From NVQY01 sp047639325 (GTDB lineage: Bacteria; Pseudomonadota; Alphaproteobacteria; Rhodobacterales; Rhodobacteraceae), in contig JBLINN010000029.1 of assembly GCA_047639325.1 (NCBI GenBank), positions 1 through 20,303 on the forward strand: a DNA stretch of 20,303 bases. Reading direction: 5' to 3'. Made by a program: the position numbers and the translations under genes. The notes under the pieces are model-generated. The model did no database searches, had not been told where the DNA came from, and saw nothing but the letters and a program-made list of their open reading frames with translations. Numbering within the stretch: the first letter of the stretch is position 1; every line of letters begins with the position of its first letter. Shown here one piece after another: positions 15,530-20,303 of this stretch.

Positions 15530-16870
15530 TCAGGTCAGAATGTCATCGCTGACCTGGGCGATTGTGGCGTTCTGCACCGTCAGCGTGTCGCCATTGCCAA
15601 AATCAAACACCACATCGCTGCCGATTTCACTGGCTTTGGATATGATTTTGGATTTGGTGCCCAGACCGGTAATTTTAATTTCATCGACGTTATCGGCGAA
15701 ATCCTTGATCCGGTCATTATCGCCGCCCTTGGCAAACACAAACCGGTCCGCCCCGTCGTTACCGGTCAACTTGTCATTGCCAGCCTGACCTTTCAGGACA
15801 TCTTTCCCCTTGCCGCCAAACAGCGCGTCGTTGCCACCACCGCCATTCAGCACATCGTTCTGGTTCTGGCCATAAAGCTTGTCGCCGCCTTTATCCCCCG
15901 ACAGGGTATCGCCGCCATTCTTTCCTTTTAGAACGTCCTTGCCATTGCCCCCTTTCAGCGTGTCGCTGCCCGCACCCGCAGTGATCGTGTCATTACCGCC
16001 TTTGCCCTTTAGAACATTGGCCAGGGAATTCCCGATAATCGTGTCGGCGCTACTGCCACCGGTGGCATTCTCGATCTCTACCCCATAGGCGATAACCACA
16101 TCCGGGTAGCTGGAAAATGTCGAAAACGCCCCCTCGCGCAGGTCCAGCGCCACCGCCGTGGTAAGCGCGCTGGCGTCAAAATGATCGACCCCGCCAGTGT
16201 CCCAAACGGTATCAACCGTATCGGTGCGCGACCCGATATAGGTTGAGTTGCCAACCTGATAGGCGGCGGTCCCCCAGAGATCCTGAAGCGCAAAGACATC
16301 ATACAGCATCATCGCATCACTGCGAATCCCGTTATCCGGATTGTCAGTATAGGACATCAGTGAATATTTGTGGCTGTCCTCTGCCGACGGCAGCGCGGGC
16401 GCGTTGAACGGGTGCTTCAGACCCAGCGCGTGGCCCAGTTCGTGCAGCAACAGGCTCATCTGTGCCTCGGCAGATAGATCCAGTGTATTGTCGTAAACCA
16501 CAAACCCGTCCCAGCGCGAAATCGTCGTGCCAGACCAACTGATCGAAGGCCCGCCCTGTCCCGTGGTCGACCCGGGTAGCGTGACTTGCCCGACATTCAA
16601 ATCGGGATCGGCGCTGCCCGACACCTCGACAAAATCGACATTCAGAAAGCTCTCAATATGTGTCAATGCGGCCTCAAACGCTGATTCCTCGGCTGCGGTG
16701 AAATTTGTCCAGCCGCTAAAGGTGGTGCCCGTGGGCAGATCGACCGGGGCGCTGGTGCCGGCATATTGATAGGTGATTGTCTCGCGGGGGCTGCTGCTGG
16801 TATTCAGCGGGTCTTTGTCACCCATAAAGCTGAATTGCATCGCCTCAAGGATTTCGGGTTTCGTTACCAC
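15530..16870 (-). CDS. Serralysin-like RTX zinc metalloprotease
   Basis: Start is GTG 16870, 7 nt after a perfect AGGAGG (16878-16883). The frame is open further upstream, but that extension runs through the pccB promoter. The 446-aa protein has a short pro-region and then an M10B catalytic domain, with zinc motif HELGHALGLKH at residues 143-153 and Met-turn YSLMSYTD shortly after. About twelve strict nonapeptide RTX repeats (about 270-378, such as GKGGNDTIT and GGNGKDVLK) bind calcium. The C-terminus (TLTVQNATIAQVSDD) is the expected type I secretion signal, so there is no Sec peptide. It should be secreted and degrade proteins outside the cell. Several repeats carry extra Lys. No type I ABC/MFP exporter or inhibitor gene is adjacent. 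Confidence 0.9.
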   Translation of the reverse strand: MVTKPEILEAMQFSFMGDKDPLNTSSSPRETITYQYAGTSAPVDLPTGTTFSGWTNFTAAEESAFEAALTHIESFLNVDFVEVSGSADPDLNVGQVTLPGSTTGQGGPSISWSGTTISRWDGFVVYDNTLDLSAEAQMSLLLHELGHALGLKHPFNAPALPSAEDSHKYSLMSYTDNPDNGIRSDAMMLYDVFALQDLWGTAAYQVGNSTYIGSRTDTVDTVWDTGGVDHFDASALTTAVALDLREGAFSTFSSYPDVVIAYGVEIENATGGSSADTIIGNSLANVLKGKGGNDTITAGAGSDTLKGGNGKDVLKGKNGGDTLSGDKGGDKLYGQNQNDVLNGGGGNDALFGGKGKDVLKGQAGNDKLTGNDGADRFVFAKGGDNDRIKDFADNVDEIKITGLGTKSKIISKASEIGSDVVFDFGNGDTLTVQNATIAQVSDDILT

Positions 16871-16898
16871 GGTGCGTCCTCCTATGTTGTTCGGCGCA

Positions 16899-16904
16899 AT
16901 TATA
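16899..16904 (-). promoter_or_regulatory. Candidate -10 box of the protease gene
   Basis: A perfect minus-strand TATAAT lies 15 nt upstream of the AGGAGG site, giving a leader of about 20 nt. No good -35 hexamer is seen at 16-18 bp, so an activator or alternative sigma factor may be involved. Confidence 0.4.
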
Positions 16905-16960
16905 TCGCAATAATCTGTTTGGTACACGGCAGTCTCGCGCGTCGGCGGGAAGCGGGGATA

Positions 16961-17008
16961 TTTGCAATTATTCTTTTTGCAGCCATAGCGATGCAAACAA
17001 TTTGCAAA
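16961..17008. promoter_or_regulatory. TTTGCAAA-type ScfR/PccR operator upstream of pccB
   Basis: TTTGCA (16961-16966), TTTGC (16976-16980), TGCAAA (16992-16997) and a full TTTGCAAA (17001-17008) cluster in the spacer 75-120 bp before pccB. TGCAAA-CAA-TTTGCA is itself an inverted repeat. The same core occurs upstream of the scfR-type gene. Binding by that regulator is inferred. Confidence 0.6.
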
Positions 17009-17082
17009 TATTCCAAAATTCTCTTTGGTCGCGGCGATGAACCCGATAGGGTGCGCCAAATTGAAAAAGGGGGGCGTGGCCC

Positions 17083-18615
17083 ATGAAAGATATCCTTTCC
17101 GAGCTGGAAGATCGCCGCGAAGCGGCGCGTTTGGGTGGCGGACAGCGGCGCGTTGATGCGCAGCACGCCCGTGGCAAGCTGACCGCACGCGAGCGGGTTG
17201 ACCTGTTGCTGGACGAAGACAGCTTTGAGGAATTCGACATGTTTGTCACCCATCGCTGTACTGATTTTGGCATGGAAAAACAACGCCCTGCTGGCGATGG
17301 CGTGGTCACCGGCTGGGGCACGATCAACGGCCGCATGGTCTATGTGTTCTCTCAGGATTTCACGGTGTTCGGTGGGTCGCTGTCCGAAACCCACGCGCAA
17401 AAGATCTGCAAAATCATGGATATGGCGATGCAAAACGGCGCGCCGGTGATTGGCATCAACGATTCTGGCGGCGCGCGCATTCAGGAAGGTGTCGCGTCAC
17501 TGGCAGGCTACGCCGAGGTGTTCCAGCGCAACATCATGGCCAGCGGCGTGGTGCCGCAGATTTCCCTGATCATGGGGCCCTGTGCTGGTGGCGCTGTCTA
17601 TTCCCCGGCGATGACTGACTTTATCTTTATGGTCAAAGACACGTCTTATATGTTTGTCACCGGCCCCGACGTGGTGAAAACCGTGACAAACGAGGTGGTC
17701 ACCGCCGAAGAACTGGGCGGTGCGTCCACCCACACCCGCAAATCATCGGTCGCCGATGGCGCGTTTGAAAACGATGTCGAGGCGCTGGCCGAGGTCCGCC
17801 GCCTGGTGGATTTCTTGCCGCTGAACAACCGCAGCAAAGCGCCGGTGCGCCCGTTCTTTGATGAACCCGGCCGGGTAGAGGCCTCGTTGGATACGCTGAT
17901 CCCCAGCAACACCAACACGCCTTATGACATGAAAGAGCTGATCACCAAAGTGGCGGACGAGGGCGATTTTTACGAAATTCAGGAAGAGTTCGCCAAGAAC
18001 ATCATCACCGGGTTTGTCCGCCTTGAAGGCCAGACCGTGGGTGTGGTGGCCAACCAGCCGATGATCCTGGCTGGCTGTCTGGATATCGACAGCTCGCGCA
18101 AGGCCGCGCGGTTTGTGCGCTTTTGCGATGCGTTTGAAATCCCGATCCTGACGCTGGTCGATGTGCCCGGATTCCTGCCCGGCACCGGTCAGGAATATGG
18201 CGGCGTCATCAAACACGGCGCGAAATTGCTGTTTGCCTATGGCGAAGCGACCGTGCCCAAGGTCACGGTGATCACCCGCAAAGCTTACGGTGGCGCCTAT
18301 GACGTGATGGCGTCAAAACACCTGCGCGGCGATTTTAATTATGCCTGGCCAACGGCGGAAATCGCAGTGATGGGTGCCAAGGGCGCAACCGAGATCATCC
18401 ACCGCGCCGATCTGGGCGACCCCGACAAGATCGCGGCGCACACAGCGGATTACGAAGCCCGCTTTGCCAACCCGTTTGTTGCCGCCGAAAAGGGGTTCAT
18501 CGACGAGGTGATCCAACCCCGCAGCACCCGGATGCGGGTCAGCCGGGCGTTTGCATCGCTGCGCAACAAGTCGCTGCAGAACCCGTGGAAGAAGCACGAT
18601 AATATACCTTTGTGA
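17083..18615 (+). CDS. pccB: Propionyl-CoA carboxylase beta subunit
   Basis: This 510-aa carboxyltransferase subunit transfers CO2 from carboxybiotin on PccA to propionyl-CoA, giving (S)-methylmalonyl-CoA. The length is normal for the family. The N-terminal half has ARGKLTARERVDLLLDE, then FGGSLSETHAQKICKIMD and the acyl-CoA oxyanion region INDSGGARIQEGV. The C-terminal half has VDVPGFLPGTGQEYGGVIKH and ITRKAYGGAYDVM with the second oxyanion glycines. AAGGGGGG precedes the ATG. The enzyme feeds propionate, odd-chain fatty acid and branched amino-acid carbon, and ethylmalonyl-CoA pathway intermediates, into succinyl-CoA. It heads a gene string continuing to 19862. pccA is not in the window and may lie to the right. 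Confidence 0.97.
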   Translation: MKDILSELEDRREAARLGGGQRRVDAQHARGKLTARERVDLLLDEDSFEEFDMFVTHRCTDFGMEKQRPAGDGVVTGWGTINGRMVYVFSQDFTVFGGSLSETHAQKICKIMDMAMQNGAPVIGINDSGGARIQEGVASLAGYAEVFQRNIMASGVVPQISLIMGPCAGGAVYSPAMTDFIFMVKDTSYMFVTGPDVVKTVTNEVVTAEELGGASTHTRKSSVADGAFENDVEALAEVRRLVDFLPLNNRSKAPVRPFFDEPGRVEASLDTLIPSNTNTPYDMKELITKVADEGDFYEIQEEFAKNIITGFVRLEGQTVGVVANQPMILAGCLDIDSSRKAARFVRFCDAFEIPILTLVDVPGFLPGTGQEYGGVIKHGAKLLFAYGEATVPKVTVITRKAYGGAYDVMASKHLRGDFNYAWPTAEIAVMGAKGATEIIHRADLGDPDKIAAHTADYEARFANPFVAAEKGFIDEVIQPRSTRMRVSRAFASLRNKSLQNPWKKHDNIPL

Positions 18616-18622
18616 GGTAATT

Positions 18623-19054
18623 GTGGGAACACCCGAACATAGGCTCGAAGCGCTCAAAGAAGCTTCGATGCAGGCAAAGTCAGATATGGTTTTGTTTGGA
18701 GCGCCGCTCTTGCTTTTTTTGGCCCAGCTCCGTTTTTTGGTCATGGTAGACCAAACTTTAATCAAGCTGCTGGCGACCTTGGGCATGGTTTCTTTGTTCA
18801 TTGGTCTGTTATCGGCTTGGTGCCTGTGGAGCGTTATTTCGGCGTGGTACGCCAAAGAGCTGCTCTGCAAGGAAGGGCGCGTTGATGATGGTTTGGGTGC
18901 AAGGTTTCTGCGTGCTGTCGATAGCGATGGGGACCGATTAAGCGAAGACGTTTATTTAAAAATACGCGCAGCCTTGTATCCTGTCATGATGTCTTGCCTG
19001 CTGGTCGGATACTTGGCGCTAGCGATTTTGCTCGTGTTTCTCATTTGGAGTTAG
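18623..19054 (+). CDS. Small three-helix membrane protein, unknown function
   Basis: GTG 18623 starts 7 nt after the pccB stop; GAGGT, partly inside that stop, serves as ribosome site. The 143-aa product has an amphipathic N-terminal helix, then hydrophobic segments at about residues 22-42, 46-75 and 116-143, with a charged loop of about 40 residues (KEGRVDDGLGARFLRAVDSD) between the second and third. I recognise no family. Base composition is visibly richer in A/T than pccB and the cupin, with many TTG/TTT/TTA codons, which suggests separate origin. It ends 2 nt before the cupin start, so it is embedded in the operon. A later ATG at 18668 is an alternative start. Confidence 0.7.
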   Translation: MGTPEHRLEALKEASMQAKSDMVLFGAPLLLFLAQLRFLVMVDQTLIKLLATLGMVSLFIGLLSAWCLWSVISAWYAKELLCKEGRVDDGLGARFLRAVDSDGDRLSEDVYLKIRAALYPVMMSCLLVGYLALAILLVFLIWS

Positions 19055-19056
19055 CC

Positions 19057-19455
19057 ATGACCGATCTCTACAAAAACCAAGCCTTCACCATCTCCCACGC
19101 CGACGACTCCGCCTTCGTCGGCGAGGGCCTGCGCGCGTTCTTTGAATACCGCGACCTCGGTATCAAATCCGCCACCAAGGGCAAATTCGGCGCGCATGTG
19201 ATCCGTGCTGTGCCGGGGATGGAAAGCCCGGGCACTTGGCATTCACATGATCTCGATTTCCAGATGGTCTATGTCACCAAAGGCTGGGTGGTGTTTGAAT
19301 ACCAAGGTCAGGGCGAACAGGTCCTGCGCGCCGGATCCTGCGTGTTGCAGCCGCCGGGGATTACCCACCGCGAAGTGCGCCATTCCGACGATATGGAGCT
19401 GATCGAAATCATCTCGCCCGCCGCCTTTGACACCGCCGAGGAATCCGCGCCTTGA
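19057..19455 (+). CDS. Cupin domain-containing protein
   Basis: The 132-aa single-domain cupin starts at ATG 19057, with GGAG 6 nt upstream and 2 nt after the membrane-protein stop. Metal-ligand motif 1 is GTWHSHDLDFQMVYVTKGW, giving two His and a following Gln in place of the usual Glu. Motif 2 is QPPGITHREVRH, with the last His. It should be cytosolic and bind a divalent metal. Whether it is an enzyme or a sensor cannot be told. It overlaps the next gene by TTGA (19452-19455), which supports cotranscription with pccB and a link to acyl-CoA metabolism by context only. Confidence 0.87.
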   Translation: MTDLYKNQAFTISHADDSAFVGEGLRAFFEYRDLGIKSATKGKFGAHVIRAVPGMESPGTWHSHDLDFQMVYVTKGWVVFEYQGQGEQVLRAGSCVLQPPGITHREVRHSDDMELIEIISPAAFDTAEESAP

Positions 19456-19862
19456 TCCGATTGACCCTTGCCGTAACAGCAGCCCTGATGCTGGGCTTAA
19501 CACTGGGCACAGCCGCCTACGCGCAAGACAGCGTGGCGGTGCCGTCGGGCCAGTTGGTGGTGCTCAGCGAAGTGCTGATTGATGACAGCCCCGGCGAGAC
19601 GTGGCTGCGCTTTCGCTTTCTCGCGCCACAGATCGCCAGAGAGGGCGGCGATATCGACACCGATACCGCGGCCAGCGACATGGACCATCTGTGTGAACAT
19701 CTGGTACTGCCGTATCTCGCACAATACACACTGGACCCGTCGCGCGTTGTGATTTCGCTGTCAGATCGCGACGTGCCGTTTGGGGCCTCGGCCCCCGAGG
19801 CAACCCAGTTTTTCGAACAATATCGCCCCGAAAACACCACCTGCATATGGGAGGGATTCTGA
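19452..19862 (+). CDS. DUF6497-like secreted protein
   Basis: The TTG start at 19452 overlaps the cupin stop and gives a 136-aa protein with signal peptide (LTLAVTAALMLGLTLGTAAYA, cleavage before QDS). The mature part resembles a short alphaproteobacterial family I know as DUF6497: VPSGQLVVLSEVLIDDSPGE, WLRFRFLAPQIAREGG, DMDHLCEHLVLPYLA, VISLSDRDVPFG and a final TCIWEGF. Two Cys may form a disulfide in the periplasm. Function is unknown; homologues are sometimes mislabelled as acetolactate synthase. Downstream, 19863-20076 has no accepted gene. Confidence 0.8.
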   Translation: MIRLTLAVTAALMLGLTLGTAAYAQDSVAVPSGQLVVLSEVLIDDSPGETWLRFRFLAPQIAREGGDIDTDTAASDMDHLCEHLVLPYLAQYTLDPSRVVISLSDRDVPFGASAPEATQFFEQYRPENTTCIWEGF

Positions 19863-19944
19863 TGCACCCACAACATGTTGCGCCACAAAGCTCATCCTAC
19901 ATTGGTTTTGAGGCTTTGGAGTCACAGGGCACGCCAACGCGTGC

Positions 19945-20005
19945 TGATACGTATCAATTCGAAGGGTTTTCGACTATGCTAAGGACAGGTCGCACAAAAG
20001 CGACC
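19945..20005. promoter_or_regulatory. Palindrome and hairpin upstream of the lipoprotein gene
   Basis: TGATACGTATCA (19945-19956) is a perfect 12-bp palindrome. GGTCGC-ACAAAA-GCGACC (19988-20005) is a perfect 6-bp hairpin. TATGCT at 19975-19980 between them is a weak candidate -10. The palindrome may be an operator, and the hairpin may be a 5' leader element or a weak terminator for the upstream genes. No T-run follows the hairpin. Confidence 0.4.
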
Positions 20006-20076
20006 GTTACGTTGAGGTTGAAGCAGGCAGGGCCAAATAGCCCGGTCGGTTTCGTATTAGCAATCAGGAGACTCAG

Positions 20077-20217
20077 ATGTCCAAGAGCATCAAATTGCTT
20101 GCAATGGTCGGCTTTGTGGCCACCGTTGCGGCATGTGCCAACACGCAAGAAGAATTTGTCGTGGTCGATCCCGAACCCATTTCGGTCGAACCAGTCTACA
20201 CCGGCAAGTACAAGTAA
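20077..20217 (+). CDS. Small lipoprotein (46 aa)
   Basis: AGGAG lies 6 nt before ATG 20077. The frame encodes a 46-residue precursor with a lipoprotein signal (MSKSIKLLAMVGFVATVAAC), the lipobox being VAAC with Cys20 as lipidation site. The mature part is only 27 residues, acidic and Pro/Val-rich (VVVDPEPISVEP), ending TGKYK. Asn at mature +2 rather than Asp favours outer-membrane sorting. I recall similar tiny lipoproteins with GKYK-like tails beside propionyl-CoA carboxylase genes in Rhodobacterales, but have no function for them. A strong terminator follows directly. Confidence 0.82.
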   Translation: MSKSIKLLAMVGFVATVAACANTQEEFVVVDPEPISVEPVYTGKYK

Positions 20218-20223
20218 ACACCG

Positions 20224-20256
20224 GGCGGGACTGGCGCGTCAGCTGGTCCCGCCTTT
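20224..20256 (+). terminator. Terminator of the lipoprotein gene
   Basis: GGCGGGAC (20224-20231) and GTCCCGCC (20246-20253) form a perfect 8-bp GC-rich stem with a 14-base loop, followed by TTTCC. It begins 7 nt after the lipoprotein stop codon. Confidence 0.65.
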
Positions 20257-20261
20257 CCAAC

Positions 20262-20303
20262 CCGCCGCCGCACGCCGCACCGCCGCCGCACGCCGCACCG
20301 CCG
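20262..20303. repeat. 18-bp GC-rich tandem repeat running off the edge
   Basis: The unit CCGCCGCCGCACGCCGCA occurs at 20262-20279 and 20280-20297 without a mismatch, and its first 6 bases follow to the window end. The array may continue beyond the window, so the copy number is unknown. The unit is a multiple of three, but no coding context can be shown. Confidence 0.85.

Noticed and set aside
16871..17188. N-terminal extension of the protease upstream of GTG 16870
   Set aside because: It covers the pccB start and promoter and lacks family similarity; AGGAGG at 16878-16883 marks the true start.

Overview
This window looks like a chromosomal segment from a Rhodobacterales (Roseobacter-group) alphaproteobacterium. 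It is GC-rich (roughly 60% by eye). It carries a betI-betC-betA choline-sulfate block, an ScfR/PccR-type regulator near propionyl-CoA carboxylase beta (pccB), an FnrL-type TTGA-N6-TCAA box, a DUF6497-like protein and a small lipoprotein behind pccB. All of these are familiar in that group. I cannot name the genus.

Layout. 1-315: no gene, but three hairpins, one of which is a UUCG terminator for the tRNA. 316-390 (-): tRNA-Gly(GCC). 540-611 (+): a possible 23-residue membrane peptide. 608-3199 (-): an SLC13-type permease followed by a class-I glutamine amidotransferase. 3331-4071 (+): yebC. 4219-4719 (+): a small outer-membrane barrel. 4739-5313 (-): a broken argP, divergent from the intact exporter argO/lysE (5403-6002), then an EamA transporter (6042-6947). 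7023-7657: a decayed DUF1036 gene. 7777-11603 (+): betI-betC-betA, without betB. 11658-12320 (+): a thermonuclease with a frameshifted C-terminus. 12420-12659 (+): a YdcH/DUF465 protein behind an FnrL-type box. 12765-14168 (-): an ScfR/PccR-type regulator. 14247-15476 (-): a Bcr/CflA drug exporter with an unusual leader hairpin. 15530-16870 (-): a serralysin-like RTX metalloprotease. 17083-19862 (+): pccB, a small membrane protein, a cupin and a DUF6497-like secreted protein, closely packed. 20077-20217 (+): a small lipoprotein, its terminator, then an 18-bp tandem repeat that runs off the right edge.

How the genes work together. The bet genes convert choline-O-sulfate to choline and then to betaine aldehyde, under the TetR repressor BetI, whose likely operator sits just upstream. 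The scfR-type regulator and pccB probably form one propionyl-CoA assimilation module. TTTGCAAA-type elements occur upstream of both genes, even though a protease gene and an efflux gene now lie between them.

The most notable points are a cluster of broken genes in about 8 kb (argP internal deletion, DUF1036 nonsense mutation plus frameshift, nuclease frameshift), the protease/efflux pair between regulator and target, a start-codon-sequestering hairpin with a short leader ORF in front of the efflux gene, and a repeated intergenic element at 9868 and 12722. I see no CRISPR array, transposase, integrase, phage module or recognisable defence island.
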